This document shows, in pieces, positions 15,316 to 25,177 of a DNA stretch of 64,000 nt (position 1 is its first letter; each line of letters starts with the position of its first letter). This DNA comes from a candidate division BRC1 bacterium ADurb.Bin183 (GTDB taxonomy: Bacteria > Sumerlaeota > Sumerlaeia > MWCT01): assembly GCA_002070185.1 (NCBI GenBank), contig MWCT01000002.1:320492-384491 (forward strand). Direction: 5' to 3'. The translations under genes were made by a program, and so were the position numbers. The notes beneath the pieces are model-generated. The model did not search any database. It was not told the origin of the DNA and saw only the letters and a program-made list of their open reading frames with translations.

Positions 15316-18165
15316 ATGGAACCGAAGAATATTGTTATAGTTGGCGCATCGGAGCATAATCTCAAACATATCAATGTTGAGATTCCGCGAAATTCTTTGA
15401 CGGTGATAACGGGGCTTTCGGGTTCCGGCAAATCCACCCTTGCCTTTGACACGATTTACGCCGAAGGGCAGAGGCGTTATGTGGAAAGTCTTTCGGCATA
15501 TGCGCGCCAGTTTTTAGAGCAAATGCCCAAACCTCATGTTGACCGCATCGAGGGGCTCTCCCCTGCGATTGCAATCGAGCAGAAATCTGTATCCAAAAAC
15601 CCGCGCTCCACAGTGGCGACCGTGACGGAGATATACGATTATCTGCGTCTGCTTTTTGCCAATATCGGGACGCCGCATTGTCCGCAGTGCGGCAAAAAGA
15701 TAACGCGTCAGACGGTTCAGCAGATTGTGGATAGGATTTTGGAGCTGCCGCGCGGGACTCGCCTCTTGATTCTGGCGCCGGTTGTTCGAGGGCGAAAGGG
15801 CGAATTCGGCGAGATGCTGAAAAAAGCGGAACGGGACGGGTTCACGCGCGCAAAGATTAACGGCTCCATATATGAGTTTTCCGAGGGGCTCCCTCGGTTA
15901 GATAAGAATTTCAAACATAATATAAGCCTCGTCGTTGACCGCGTGATTGCGGAGCCGGAGGCGCGCAATCGCCTGACGGATTCGGTGGAGCTTGCGCTCA
16001 AAAAAGCCGAGGGGATTATGGCAGTCCAGATTGTGGAGGATGCGGAGAGGGGGAAAATCGAAGAGGCGGAAAGGCTTTATAGCGAAAACTTTGCGTGTAT
16101 TGATTGCGGGGTGAGCATCGAGGAGATTGCCCCGCGGCTTTTTTCGTTTAACAGCCCGTATGGTGCGTGTCCGGTTTGCAAGGGGCTGGGGCAGCTGCAT
16201 GAAATGGACGAGGATTTGATTGTGCCGGATAAGTCGCTCAGTCTAAGCGCGGGCGCCATTCATCCGTGGACGAGCAAGGAGGATTCGTGGACCTTTTCAT
16301 GGATAAAATCTGTCGCGGAACATTACAAGATTGACATGCACAAGCCATGGAACAAAATCCCGCGGCGGTTGCAAAAGGTTCTGCTGTATGGCACGGACGG
16401 AGCCAGAATAGAAGTCAAATTCGAGAACGAACGGGGCATTCGATATCAACAAAATTTTGTTTTTGAGGGCGTTATTCCGAATCTTCGGCGGCGATACCGA
16501 GAGACCTCATCGGATTATATTCGAGAATGGATAAGCTCCTACTTTTCCGAAAAGCCCTGCGCAGCCTGCCGCGGAGAGCGGCTGAAGCCTGAAGCCCTTG
16601 CGGTGCGCATCGAAGAAAAAAACATTTCAGAATTAACCCGTTTGACGGTGCGGGACTCTCTTGCCTTTATCAGCGGCTTGAAACTAACGGCAAAGCAGCG
16701 GGAGATTGGGCAGCAGATTTTCAAGGAGATTATTCAGCGGCTGGGGTTTCTTGCGAATGTGGGGCTGGATTATCTGACGCTGGAACGCGCGGCATCCACA
16801 CTTTCCGGCGGCGAATCGCAGCGTATCCGTCTTGCCACACAAATCGGTTCGCAACTGACGGGGGTGCTTTATATCCTTGACGAGCCGTCCATCGGTCTGC
16901 ACCAGCGGGATAATCAGCGGCTGATTGAGACGCTGACGCGGCTGCGAGACCTCGGCAATACGGTGATTGTTGTGGAACATGACGAGATTACTATCCGAAC
17001 CGCCGATTATGTGGTTGACCTTGGACCCGGTGCGGGCAAGCACGGCGGCTATCTGGTTTGCGCGGGAAAGCCGGAAGATATGGAGAAATGCCCGGATTCT
17101 ATAACGGGGAAATATCTATCTGGGAAAGAGTATATCCCCGTGCCGAAGAAACGGCGCGTATCCGCCGCGGGGCGTTCTCTATGGGTGCGCGGGGCGCGGG
17201 AACACAATCTTAAAGATATTGATGTGGAATTTCCTTTGGGCGTTTTTATTTGCGTTACGGGCGTTTCCGGTTCGGGGAAATCCACGCTGCTGCTTGATAT
17301 ACTGGATAAGGCGCTGAGCCGCCAATTGAACAAAACGCTGGAGATAGCCGGCGAGCATCGCCGCCTTGAGGGCGTCAAATATCTTGAGCGCGTTATTAAT
17401 GTGAATCAGTCGCCTATCGGGAGAACGCCGCGTTCGAATCCCGCCACATATACCAAGACGTTTGATCCGATACGGGAGCTTTTTGCGCAGTTGCCGGAAT
17501 CTCGGATGCGGGGCTACAAACCGGGGCGGTTTTCGTTTAACGTGAAAGGCGGGCGGTGCGAGGCGTGCCAAGGGGCAGGGGTGATTCAAATTGAGATGCA
17601 CTTTTTGCCGGATGTGTTTGTTAAATGCGAGGAATGCCGCGGAAAGCGGTTCAACCGCGAAACGCTTGAGATTTTTTACAAGGGAAAAAATATTGACGAT
17701 GTGCTGAATATGACGGTGCGGGAGGCTTATGATTTCTTTCAGAATATCCCGCCGATTCGAGATAAGTTGCAAACGCTCGATGATGTCGGGCTTTCCTATA
17801 TCACGCTGGGGCAGCGCGCCACAACCCTTTCCGGCGGCGAGGCGCAGCGTGTGAAACTTTCCCGAGAGCTTTGCAAACGAAGCACAGACCGAACGCTTTA
17901 CATTCTTGACGAGCCGACAACAGGCTTGCATTTTGACGATATCCGCAAACTGCTGGTTGTGTTGAATCGTCTGGTGGATATGGGGAGCACGGTGGTTGTG
18001 ATTGAACACAATTTAGATGTTATCAAAAGCGCGGACTGGATAATTGACCTTGGTCCCGAAGGGGGCGATGCGGGCGGGCGGGTTGTCGCTACCGGCTCGC
18101 CGGAGGATATTATCAAGGTTCCCGAATCGTATACCGGGCAGTATTTGAAGAAGGTGTTGTCATGA
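15316..18165 (+). CDS. uvrA: excinuclease ABC subunit A
   Basis: A 949-residue nucleotide-excision-repair damage sensor that loads UvrB. Two ABC ATPase modules are visible. The first Walker A is [10 protein letters not shown] with signature LSGGESQRI; the second is [10 protein letters not shown] with LSGGEAQRV. Zinc-binding cysteines occur as CPQC, CPVCKG and [16 protein letters not shown]. Length and motif order are standard. The ATG at 15316 follows AAGGGG at the right spacing. An in-frame TTG at 15301 would overlap that site. A weak promoter (TTGACG 15261-15266, then TGTAGA after 17 bases) precedes it. I saw no convincing LexA box of a known type there. The next gene overlaps the stop by 4 bases (ATGA). 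Confidence 0.97.
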   Translation: MEPKNIVIVGASEHNLKHINVEIPRNSLTVITGLSGSGKSTLAFDTIYAEGQRRYVESLSAYARQFLEQMPKPHVDRIEGLSPAIAIEQKSVSKNPRSTVATVTEIYDYLRLLFANIGTPHCPQCGKKITRQTVQQIVDRILELPRGTRLLILAPVVRGRKGEFGEMLKKAERDGFTRAKINGSIYEFSEGLPRLDKNFKHNISLVVDRVIAEPEARNRLTDSVELALKKAEGIMAVQIVEDAERGKIEEAERLYSENFACIDCGVSIEEIAPRLFSFNSPYGACPVCKGLGQLHEMDEDLIVPDKSLSLSAGAIHPWTSKEDSWTFSWIKSVAEHYKIDMHKPWNKIPRRLQKVLLYGTDGARIEVKFENERGIRYQQNFVFEGVIPNLRRRYRETSSDYIREWISSYFSEKPCAACRGERLKPEALAVRIEEKNISELTRLTVRDSLAFISGLKLTAKQREIGQQIFKEIIQRLGFLANVGLDYLTLERAASTLSGGESQRIRLATQIGSQLTGVLYILDEPSIGLHQRDNQRLIETLTRLRDLGNTVIVVEHDEITIRTADYVVDLGPGAGKHGGYLVCAGKPEDMEKCPDSITGKYLSGKEYIPVPKKRRVSAAGRSLWVRGAREHNLKDIDVEFPLGVFICVTGVSGSGKSTLLLDILDKALSRQLNKTLEIAGEHRRLEGVKYLERVINVNQSPIGRTPRSNPATYTKTFDPIRELFAQLPESRMRGYKPGRFSFNVKGGRCEACQGAGVIQIEMHFLPDVFVKCEECRGKRFNRETLEIFYKGKNIDDVLNMTVREAYDFFQNIPPIRDKLQTLDDVGLSYITLGQRATTLSGGEAQRVKLSRELCKRSTDRTLYILDEPTTGLHFDDIRKLLVVLNRLVDMGSTVVVIEHNLDVIKSADWIIDLGPEGGDAGGRVVATGSPEDIIKVPESYTGQYLKKVLS

Positions 18166-18262
18166 TTTGTAAATTAAAAAATTCGGATTACAAATTAAAG
18201 GAATTATCAAATCGGGGGTGGTTGATATTTATTATTTATTCGTCATTTATGATTTGTAATTT
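18162..18262 (+). repeat. AT-rich inverted/direct repeat forming the gene's signal-peptide region
   Basis: ATTTGTAA (18165-18172) is inverted as TTACAAAT (18188-18195) and repeated directly at 18252-18259. ATGATTTGTAA begins both at 18162 and at 18249. The stretch encodes the N-terminus of the protein downstream of uvrA and looks like intergenic filler taken into a coding region. Confidence 0.5.
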
Positions 18263-19850
18263 ATGTTTCGGCGAGGCGGCGCCGTGGATTTCGGGGCATG
18301 CCATTACGCCTTCTATCAGTTATCAATACCGCATTGAGCAGCGACCGGGGATGCACCAACAAATTCATCGGGTCATCGCAGACCTGCGCGGGGAGAATGT
18401 TTCTGTTGGACTGATTCCGTCGGGGGATTTCCCGAAGGGTCTGGAGTATGCCAGTTCGGTTCGCACGCGGACAAATGCGCAGGTTGTTGTGCCTGCGCCT
18501 CTTTTTATCAAATCGGGGGTTGAGCGTTTTTTGCCGTTGGGCAGCTTGCTGATTGGGGAAAATCCAGCCGTCCAAAAATTCGGATATCCGCTTATTTGCG
18601 CGCGTCCGTTGAATCGGATATTTCTTCTGCCAAATGGGGGCGGGATTGGCGCGCCGAACCGCATGGATGCGGAGACCAGCGGTTCTATTGCGATTGAGGG
18701 ATACAACATTGAGCCGGAACGGAGGGGATTTTATCTGTTCACAAAAATTTTTTCTCCCATCACTGGGCGGCAATTTGCCCTTTGGGGAGCGGAGGAATGT
18801 CTTTGGCTGGAGAGGGTTTCGAGCGGGGATGCGTCCCTTTATACAATCCGCAGGATAACGCAAACAGAGCAGACGGCGCATATACCGGACAAGAGTCTTC
18901 TTTTGGTTTCTGTGAATCAAAAACGCCGCGCGGAGGCGAGCGGCTTTGCCGTTCGGAGCCGGGTTCGGCTTGTTTCGGAAAATCCCGCATTGCTCCAGTT
19001 TGCCTTTTGCGGCGGACCGCAATTTTTGAAAGACGGCGAATATGACGAGGAGGCGGTGAAGGCGTTTTGCGCTCTGCCGGGCGCTCCTGCTTTTTCGCAT
19101 TACACCGAGCGGAAGGCGCGCTTGGCTTTGACGCTGGATGCCTCGCAACGGTATCTTGGGGTTTATGCGGTGGATCAGAAGGGGTTCATGCGGGAGGGAA
19201 TGAGCCTTGAGGAATTTGCCGAGTTTCTCAAGGGAGAGGGGGCAACGGATGCGGCGGCGCTGCCGGACGGAGATATGGCTTCGCTGATTCTGCCGGACGG
19301 GCTTATGAACGCGACGCCATCGGGGCTGGAATCGCCGTCTCTTGCCTTTTTGACGATTTCAGAGCGTGCGACGGAAAAGGGAAGGGCGGTCAATCTGTTG
19401 CGGAGCGTTCCCAATTCCATCACGGCATGCGGGGCTGAGCCGCGCAATCCGCCGGACGCCTTGAAGGATGGTTCATACAGTCTTGCGGATTCTTTGGATA
19501 ATTATTGGGAGCACGCCAGCCTTGACCCATCGCATCAGCACGGGATTTTGATAGACCTTTTGAAGCCTTATTCTTTGGATGCGATTGAGGTTTACCACGC
19601 GGAGGAGGCTGGGTTTTCTCCGCACTATAATGCGCGTCTTTTAAGTATTTACGGCGGCGAGCGGGACAAAAACAGTATGGAAAAAATCATGGATATTGTT
19701 AATCGGGACGGGCGTTCTTGCCAGCGGGCGGCATTTCCGGCGAACTGCCGTCTGAGGTATATCCGCATTGAGTTTGCGCAGCCATCCGCTTTTTCAAACA
19801 TCTCATGCGTCCGCCTTGCCGAGGTTGTTTTGTTGGGGCGTTTAGAATAA
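18162..19850 (+). CDS. secreted phosphodiester-glycosidase-like (NAGPA/DUF2233) protein with C-terminal discoidin-like domain
   Basis: A 562-residue exported protein; residues about 19-37 are a signal peptide. The middle part follows the NAGPA fold. Its start, [22 protein letters not shown], fits the usual DL(x)nV(x)nV strand pattern. GGPQFLKDG lies near residue 284. [20 protein letters not shown] precedes [28 protein letters not shown] near 350-374. Active family members have a DGGGSS-type motif at that last position; here it is DGDMAS, so catalysis is in doubt. Residues about 425-562 look like an F5/8 type C (discoidin) module ([33 protein letters not shown]), which may bind glycans. It overlaps uvrA by 4 bases. 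The first 100 bases are AT-rich repeats, so an ATG at 18249 is possible. Family call moderate. Confidence 0.6.
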   Translation: MICKLKNSDYKLKELSNRGWLIFIIYSSFMICNLCFGEAAPWISGHAITPSISYQYRIEQRPGMHQQIHRVIADLRGENVSVGLIPSGDFPKGLEYASSVRTRTNAQVVVPAPLFIKSGVERFLPLGSLLIGENPAVQKFGYPLICARPLNRIFLLPNGGGIGAPNRMDAETSGSIAIEGYNIEPERRGFYLFTKIFSPITGRQFALWGAEECLWLERVSSGDASLYTIRRITQTEQTAHIPDKSLLLVSVNQKRRAEASGFAVRSRVRLVSENPALLQFAFCGGPQFLKDGEYDEEAVKAFCALPGAPAFSHYTERKARLALTLDASQRYLGVYAVDQKGFMREGMSLEEFAEFLKGEGATDAAALPDGDMASLILPDGLMNATPSGLESPSLAFLTISERATEKGRAVNLLRSVPNSITACGAEPRNPPDALKDGSYSLADSLDNYWEHASLDPSHQHGILIDLLKPYSLDAIEVYHAEEAGFSPHYNARLLSIYGGERDKNSMEKIMDIVNRDGRSCQRAAFPANCRLRYIRIEFAQPSAFSNISCVRLAEVVLLGRLE

Positions 19851-20017
19851 AAAACCCAAGGCGCCCCCTTCCTTGCCGTTAATCGAATGAAAATAATTCT
19901 TTACATTAACAAACCGTTTTTGAGATATGGTTTGAGTAAGTATCTCCAAATATGTGTTTTGGGATAAAAATTTTTCAGTAAGAAATTTGACCCGCTTGGG
20001 TCGGCGGAGGTGAAAAT

Positions 20018-21439
20018 ATGGCTGCAAAAGGGATTACATTTGACTATGCCAATGCGATGTCCACCATGATTGGGGATCAGCACGGCATCACAGAAAAGGA
20101 ATTGAAGGGTCTGCAAGGGAAGGCAGATGCCGCCCACAAACGGCTTCAGGAATTGAGGACGAGCGGGAAAATCGGTTTTTTTGATCTTCCTTATGATGAC
20201 AATCTGGTTCGGGCGTTTATGGCGATATCGAATGATATCCACCGCAATTTTGAAAATTTCGTTTTAATCGGAATCGGCGGCTCATCGCTGGGGGCGCTTT
20301 GTATGATTAATGCGCTTTGTTCCAGCATCCATAATTTTTTGGATGCTCCGAAGCGGCGCAATCGTCCGCGAATTTTTATCATGGAGAATCCCGATCCTGA
20401 TGCTGTAAAAGAGCTTTTGGACATTTTGGATCTCCGCGTGACGGTGTTCAATGTTATCAGCAAATCGGGGGACACGGTGGAAACGATGTCCCTTTTTATG
20501 CATATCTATAATATTATTCAGCGTCGCTTTAGCAAGGCTGCGCTTTCTAAACATTTCATCATTTCCACAGATCCAGAAAAAGGTGTTCTGCGCGAAATCG
20601 CTGTGGCGGACAAGATGAAAACTCTGCCGATTCCTCCTAATGTTGGCGGGCGTTTTTCCGTTTTAAGCTCGGTGGGGCTTTTGACCGCTGCTGCAGCCGG
20701 CATCGACATTCAGGAATTGCTGGCGGGCGCGGCGGAGATGGACAAGCGTTGCTCTTCGTCGAAGTTGACGGAAAACCCTGCGTATCTGAATGCTGCCATT
20801 CATTACATTGCCCACACAAAGAAAGGGAAAAATATTTCTGTCATGATGCCTTATTCATCCGCTCTGCGAACGTTTTCAGACTGGTATGCGCAGATTTGGG
20901 CGGAAAGTCTCGGCAAACGGATGAGTCGGGCGGGCAAGGAGTTTTTTATCGGGCAGACGCCTGTCAAGGCTTTGGGGGCGATTGACCAGCATTCGCAGAT
21001 TCAGCTTTATGTGGAAGGACCCAATGATAAAATCACAACCTTCTTGAGTCTTGCCAAATTCAACAAGGAATGCAAGGTGCCAAAAGTGTTCCAGAACATT
21101 GCATCATTGAATCATCTTGCGGACAAGGATTTGGGCGAGTTGTTGAATAACGAGCTTATTGCCACAGAATTCGCCCTTTACAAGGCAAAACGTCCCTCTG
21201 TTAAGTTCATTCTTGATGAATTGAATGCGAAAAATCTCGGCGGGTTGTTCTATCTTTACGAGGTTCAGACTGCCTTTATTGCGGAGTTGTATGATATCAA
21301 TGCCTATGATCAGCCGGGCGTTGAGGAGGGAAAAAAGGCAACCCACGCCCTTATGGGGCGCGATAAGAAAGAGGACAAGGAAAAGATGAAGGAAGTTCGC
21401 GCCTACCTTAAGGAGAAGAAATCTCACAAATGCCTGTAG
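20018..21439 (+). CDS. pgi: glucose-6-phosphate isomerase
   Basis: A 473-residue cytoplasmic enzyme interconverting glucose-6-phosphate and fructose-6-phosphate. The SIS-fold motifs are clear: VLIGIGGSSLGA near residue 88, NVISKSGDTVET in the phosphate-binding site, and the PGI signature VKALGAIDQHSQIQLYVEGP near 310-330. The length matches the shorter bacterial (Bacillus-type) form. GGAGG lies 7 bases before the ATG. It is the first gene of a tight cluster: mtnA starts inside its last codons. Upstream, 19851-20017 holds only AT-rich sequence. Confidence 0.96.
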   Translation: MAAKGITFDYANAMSTMIGDQHGITEKELKGLQGKADAAHKRLQELRTSGKIGFFDLPYDDNLVRAFMAISNDIHRNFENFVLIGIGGSSLGALCMINALCSSIHNFLDAPKRRNRPRIFIMENPDPDAVKELLDILDLRVTVFNVISKSGDTVETMSLFMHIYNIIQRRFSKAALSKHFIISTDPEKGVLREIAVADKMKTLPIPPNVGGRFSVLSSVGLLTAAAAGIDIQELLAGAAEMDKRCSSSKLTENPAYLNAAIHYIAHTKKGKNISVMMPYSSALRTFSDWYAQIWAESLGKRMSRAGKEFFIGQTPVKALGAIDQHSQIQLYVEGPNDKITTFLSLAKFNKECKVPKVFQNIASLNHLADKDLGELLNNELIATEFALYKAKRPSVKFILDELNAKNLGGLFYLYEVQTAFIAELYDINAYDQPGVEEGKKATHALMGRDKKEDKEKMKEVRAYLKEKKSHKCL

Positions 21440-22491
21440 ACTCCATCTGCTGGAAGGCTGGGGCGTGCCGCATCATTGACCAGACGCTTCTGCCCGAAAA
21501 GTTAAGGTATTTGAAGCTGACGAATATTCGAGACATGTGGGAAGCCATCCGCCATCTTCGTGTGCGGGGCGCTCCGGCTCTGGGTATTGCGGCGGCTTAT
21601 GGGCTGTATCTGGGCATCCGAGACAGCAAGTCTTCCACTTTTTCCTCGTTCATGAAAGATCTGAATCAGGCGGCGGATTATCTCAAGACGTCCCGTCCAA
21701 CCGCAATCAATCTCTTTTGGGCGCTGGAGCGTATGAAGCAAAAGGCGGAGGATGTTTCGCATCTGCCGATTGCAAGCATCAAGCAGAGTTTGCTTGATGA
21801 GGCGCACCGCATTTGGAAAGAGGATTATGAGGCGGGGGTGGCAATGGGGGACGCCGGCGCGGCGCTGATACCGGACGGCGCGTCTATTTTGACTCATTGC
21901 AATGCGGGAGGACTGGCATCGGCGAGTTATGGCTCCGCACTGGCTGTTGTTTATCGGGCGGCGGAATCCGGCAAAAAAATTAAAGTTTATGCCGATGAGA
22001 CGCGTCCGTTGCTTCAGGGCGCCCGTTTGACCGCTTGGGAACTTTCGATGAATAAAATCCCCGTGACGGTGATTTGCGATAATATGGCGGGGTATTTGAT
22101 GTCTCTCAAGAAAATAGACGCCGTCTTTGTGGGCGCGGATCGCATCACGGCTTCCGGCGATTTTGCGAATAAAATCGGGACTTACAGCGTTGCGGTGCTG
22201 GCGCATGCCCATCGTATTCCTTTTTATGTTGTGGCGCCTCTTTCCTCTTTTGACATCTCCATCAAAACGGGCGGCGAAATCCCAATCGAGGAGCGTCCGC
22301 ATGAGGAGATTCAATGCTGGCGCGGACGGCAGATTATCCCTACCGCGGGCGTGGATGTATTCAACCCCGCCTTTGATGTGACGCCGCACGGCTATGTGAC
22401 GGCTTTTGTCACCGAGAAAGGCGTTATCAATCCTCCCTATCATAGAACAATAAACCGATTATTTAGGAGTCTCCATGACGTCAAAAAGTGA
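21430..22491 (+). CDS. mtnA: S-methyl-5-thioribose-1-phosphate isomerase
   Basis: A 353-residue aldose-ketose isomerase related to eIF2B. It converts methylthioribose-1-phosphate to methylthioribulose-1-phosphate in methionine salvage, and can act on 5-deoxyribose-1-phosphate. Diagnostic motifs are RGAPALGIAAAYG (about 51-63), LTHCNAGGLAS with the catalytic Cys, ADETRPLLQGARLTAWEL and VGADRI with the catalytic Asp region. The ATG overlaps the end of pgi by 10 bases and the stop lies 17 bases inside the next gene. No other methionine-salvage gene is in the window, so its pathway partners must be elsewhere. Confidence 0.95.
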   Translation: MPVDSICWKAGACRIIDQTLLPEKLRYLKLTNIRDMWEAIRHLRVRGAPALGIAAAYGLYLGIRDSKSSTFSSFMKDLNQAADYLKTSRPTAINLFWALERMKQKAEDVSHLPIASIKQSLLDEAHRIWKEDYEAGVAMGDAGAALIPDGASILTHCNAGGLASASYGSALAVVYRAAESGKKIKVYADETRPLLQGARLTAWELSMNKIPVTVICDNMAGYLMSLKKIDAVFVGADRITASGDFANKIGTYSVAVLAHAHRIPFYVVAPLSSFDISIKTGGEIPIEERPHEEIQCWRGRQIIPTAGVDVFNPAFDVTPHGYVTAFVTEKGVINPPYHRTINRLFRSLHDVKK

Positions 22492-22948
22492 TTATATTTA
22501 TCGGAAAGCCACCGTGAGCGATGTGCCGGTGATTCACAAGATTATCAACGCCCTTGCGGCAAAAGATGAGATGCTTCCCCGTTCGCTTAATCAGCTGTAT
22601 GATTCGCTCCGCGATTTTTGGGTGTGCGAGGTTAACGGGGCGGTGCGCGGGTGCAGCGCTTTGCATGTGCTTTGGGGAGACCTTGGAGAGATTCGCTCTG
22701 TTGCGATTGAGCCGGAGTATCAGAAAAAGGGAATCGGCAGGGAATTGGTTAATCGCAATATTGCTGAGGCGAAGCAGTTGGGTCTCCCCCGCATTTTTCT
22801 TTTGACCTACAAACCGGAATTTTTCCAAAAGTTCGGTTTTAGCGTTATGGACAAACATTCGCTGCCTCAAAAAGTTTGGACGGAGTGCGTCAATTGTCCG
22901 AAGTTTCCGGATTGCGGCGAGACGGCGATGATACTCAATTTCAATTAA
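22475..22948 (+). CDS. GNAT-family N-acetyltransferase, probable short-form N-acetylglutamate synthase
   Basis: A 157-residue single-domain GNAT enzyme. The acetyl-CoA loop is QKKGIGRELV (about 88-97), preceded by the EIRSVAIEP strand. The C-terminal stretch PQKVWTECVNCPKFPDCGE, with its CxxC and following Cys, is typical of short ArgA-like N-acetylglutamate synthases that perform the first step of arginine synthesis. No arginine gene adjoins it, so the substrate is inferred from sequence style alone. TTAGGAG precedes the ATG, which lies inside the end of mtnA. Translational coupling with mtnA is likely. Confidence 0.75.
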   Translation: MTSKSDYIYRKATVSDVPVIHKIINALAAKDEMLPRSLNQLYDSLRDFWVCEVNGAVRGCSALHVLWGDLGEIRSVAIEPEYQKKGIGRELVNRNIAEAKQLGLPRIFLLTYKPEFFQKFGFSVMDKHSLPQKVWTECVNCPKFPDCGETAMILNFN

Positions 22949-23017
22949 AAATCGGGCGATTTTCAATTGGTAATGGATAATGGGCGTTTGGCAATTCATA
23001 ACCGATAATTATTCGAC

Positions 23018-24064
23018 ATGATTTATTATCTGGGGACATTTGGCGCGGCGGCGCTGGGTTGTTACGCGCTGAATTTTCCGGTGCGTAAATGGGCGGCAAT
23101 TCGGGGTTTTCTGGATGAGCCGGGGGAGCGCAAACTCCACGCAAGCGCAGTCCCCTACGGCGGCGGAGCGGGAATATATTTTGCGTTGGTTCTGACGCTT
23201 ATCTTTCTTTATTACATATATCCGCCTGCTTTTTTATTTCAGCGACAATTTCTGGCGATAATCATCGGCGGGCTGTTTGCCGTTTTGGCGGGGCTTTGGG
23301 ATGACGCGCGCGGTTCGGGCGCGGTCCTGAAATTAACCGTTGAGGCGCTGATTGCCGCTTTCATGTATTCTCAGGAATTTCGCATCAGCCGCTTGAGCGT
23401 TCCGGGCGTGATGACGGTTGAATTGGGGTATTGGGGGATTCCGGCTACGATTTTTTGGTTTTGGCTGATGATGAATGCCATTAATCTGATAGACGGGATG
23501 GACGGCTTGGCGGCTGGCGTAACGGCTATCGCCGCGACGACTATCCTCATCATTGCTTATGACTCTTCCCGCCCGTTCGATGTTTTTTTTGCTTTGATAG
23601 TCATTGGATTGTGTGTTGGGTTTTTGCCGCACAATTTTCATCCGGCTCGGCTTTTCATGGGCGATGCCGGCAGTCTGACTTTGGGATTTCTGCTTGCCTC
23701 GCTTTCGCTTTCGACAAGCACTAAGGCGCCGGCTCTTTTGCCGATACTGATACCTTTTTTGGCGGTGGGGATGCCGGTGTTTGACACTGCGCACGCCTTT
23801 TTTCGGCGGATTTTTATCGGGAGGCATCCTTTTCAGGCGGATACAAAACATCTGCACCATCGGCTTTTGGCTTTGGGGCTTTCGCAAAATCGGACAGTGC
23901 TTTTCCTTTATTACATATCGGCTTATTTAGGCGCGATGGCATACGTGTTATCGAAGGCACCTGCGCACATAACCGCTTTGGTTGTGGCGCTTTTGATGGT
24001 TGGTCTTTTTCTTTTGGCGGAGAATCTTTCTTCGCTGGATAAAAAAAGAGACGAAAAAGAATAA
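23018..24064 (+). CDS. wecA: undecaprenyl-phosphate N-acetylhexosamine-1-phosphate transferase (WecA/TagO family)
   Basis: A 348-residue polytopic membrane protein of the MraY/WecA family, with about ten or eleven helices. It would start surface-glycan lipid-linked synthesis by moving a GlcNAc-1-phosphate-type group to undecaprenyl phosphate. Conserved cytoplasmic motifs are LWDDARG (DDxxG), NAINLIDGMDGLAAG, GDAGSLTLGF and the HLHHRLL histidine motif. HLHHRL rather than the MraY signature argues for WecA/TagO. No Shine-Dalgarno is evident before the ATG. The preceding 70 bases are AT-rich and partly repetitive. Later glycosyltransferase genes in the window fit the same pathway. Confidence 0.9.
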   Translation: MIYYLGTFGAAALGCYALNFPVRKWAAIRGFLDEPGERKLHASAVPYGGGAGIYFALVLTLIFLYYIYPPAFLFQRQFLAIIIGGLFAVLAGLWDDARGSGAVLKLTVEALIAAFMYSQEFRISRLSVPGVMTVELGYWGIPATIFWFWLMMNAINLIDGMDGLAAGVTAIAATTILIIAYDSSRPFDVFFALIVIGLCVGFLPHNFHPARLFMGDAGSLTLGFLLASLSLSTSTKAPALLPILIPFLAVGMPVFDTAHAFFRRIFIGRHPFQADTKHLHHRLLALGLSQNRTVLFLYYISAYLGAMAYVLSKAPAHITALVVALLMVGLFLLAENLSSLDKKRDEKE

Positions 24065-24082
24065 TTTTTTTGCGAATTGCAC

Positions 24083-24111
24083 TTGACACACTTTTGATGT
24101 TTTGCCAGTTA
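24083..24111 (+). promoter_or_regulatory. possible promoter of rplM-rpsI
   Basis: A consensus -35 TTGACA lies at 24083-24088, about 80 bases before rplM. The best -10 at 17-18 base spacing (CAGTTA/AGTTAA) is poor, so only the -35 is convincing. Confidence 0.35.
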
Positions 24112-24164
24112 AACTTCACTTTTGTTATTGAATGAGAAGACTTGCAAAGGAGTTTTTTTTGTAA

Positions 24165-24623
24165 ATGCGCACCTTTTCGCCCAAATCAGAGGATTTCAAG
24201 GAGACTTGGTATCTGGTGGATGCGGAGGATGAAACGCTGGGGCGTCTTGCCGCCCGCGTTGCCCGCGTTCTGCGGGGAAAACATCTTCCCACCTTTTCGC
24301 CTCATATCTCTCCCCGCACCCATGTGATTATTGTCAATGCGGATAAAGTCAGGCTTACGGGGAAGAAGTGGACGGATAAAATCTATTATTGGCATACGGA
24401 CTGGCCAAACGGTCTTCGTTCGACCACGCCGCAAAAGTTAATAGAGAAAAAGCCGACGGAGCTGATTCGGCGCGCCGTTTGGGGGATGATTCCCAAGAAT
24501 CGTCTGGGACACGCAACCATGACCCGCCTTAAAATTTATGCCGGTCCCGAGCATCCGCACAAAGCCCAGCAACCGGAAGTTCTCACTCTGCACACCAACA
24601 AAGCGAAGGAGGTTAAGGCATGA
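24165..24623 (+). CDS. rplM: 50S ribosomal protein L13
   Basis: A 152-residue large-subunit ribosomal protein. Typical segments are TWYLVDAEDETLGRLAARVA near the N-terminus, VIIVNADKVRLTGKKW, and AVWGMIPKNRLGHATMTRLKIYAGPEHPH toward the end. AAAGGAG lies upstream of the ATG with a long U-rich spacer. It overlaps rpsI by 4 bases, the conserved L13-S9 arrangement of bacteria. Confidence 0.98.
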   Translation: MRTFSPKSEDFKETWYLVDAEDETLGRLAARVARVLRGKHLPTFSPHISPRTHVIIVNADKVRLTGKKWTDKIYYWHTDWPNGLRSTTPQKLIEKKPTELIRRAVWGMIPKNRLGHATMTRLKIYAGPEHPHKAQQPEVLTLHTNKAKEVKA

Positions 24624-25033
24624 GCACTGCCACGGCGAAAACAATCGAGCAATATCAAGGAACGGGGCGCCGCAAGGCTTGCACCGCCCGCGTATTTTTA
24701 CGTCCGGGCAAGGGCAAGATTACGGTGAACGACCTTTCTTGGGAAAAGTATTTTGACCTTCATCCGGGTGTGGAAACTATTATCAAGGCTCCTTTGAAGG
24801 AGACGCACACTCTGACAAAATATGATATATTTATCCGCGTTGAGGGCGGCGGGAAGATGGGGCAGGCGGGCGCAATTCGCCACGGCATTGCCCGCGCTTT
24901 ACTGGAAGCCAATCCGGCATACCGGCTGACGCTGAAGAAGGTTGGGTATCTGACGCGCGACCCCCGCGAGACAGAGCGAAAGAAATGCGGACAAAAGAAA
25001 GCCCGCAAGCGTTTCCAATTCTCCAAACGTTAA
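24620..25033 (+). CDS. rpsI: 30S ribosomal protein S9
   Basis: A 137-residue small-subunit protein. GTGRRKACTARVFL opens the conserved fold, GGGKMGQAGAIRHGIARALL is the S9 signature, and the protein ends in the basic tail KKARKRFQFSKR that reaches the P site. It begins on an ATGA overlap with rplM. A Rho-independent terminator follows. Confidence 0.98.
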   Translation: MSTATAKTIEQYQGTGRRKACTARVFLRPGKGKITVNDLSWEKYFDLHPGVETIIKAPLKETHTLTKYDIFIRVEGGGKMGQAGAIRHGIARALLEANPAYRLTLKKVGYLTRDPRETERKKCGQKKARKRFQFSKR

Positions 25034-25058
25034 CGCGTATTTTGGGATGTATATTCAA

Positions 25059-25092
25059 GACCGGTTCTCTGTTTTGGGGAGCCGGTTTTTTA
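25059..25092 (+). terminator. Rho-independent terminator of rplM-rpsI
   Basis: ACCGGTTCTC pairs with GGGAGCCGGT (with two G-U pairs) around a TGTTTTG-type loop and runs into TTTTTTA. It starts 26 bases after the rpsI stop. Confidence 0.8.
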
Positions 25093-25109
25093 GTTTGCCC
25101 AAGTAATTC

Positions 25110-25138
25110 TTGACAGACATCAGGTTTGCCCTTATAAA
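25110..25138 (+). promoter_or_regulatory. sigma70-type promoter for lptB
   Basis: Consensus TTGACA (25110-25115), a 17-base spacer and TATAAA (25133-25138). It is the best promoter match in the window. Transcription would begin near 25145, with AAGGAG at 25165-25170. Confidence 0.75.
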
Positions 25139-25177
25139 ATCAATCAATTATTTGCATAAAGGACAAGGAGTCATTTT

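Noticed and set aside
14379..15359. A 326-codon open frame on the plus strand
   Set aside because: Antisense to the EEP gene, which has all catalytic residues on the other strand; also overlaps the uvrA start.
18261..19148. A 295-codon minus-strand frame under the phosphodiester-glycosidase-like gene
   Set aside because: Arg/Pro-rich composition typical of a shadow frame; the plus-strand protein has domain structure.
21502..22443. A 313-codon minus-strand frame under mtnA
   Set aside because: mtnA motifs are unambiguous on the plus strand; the antisense product has no domain.
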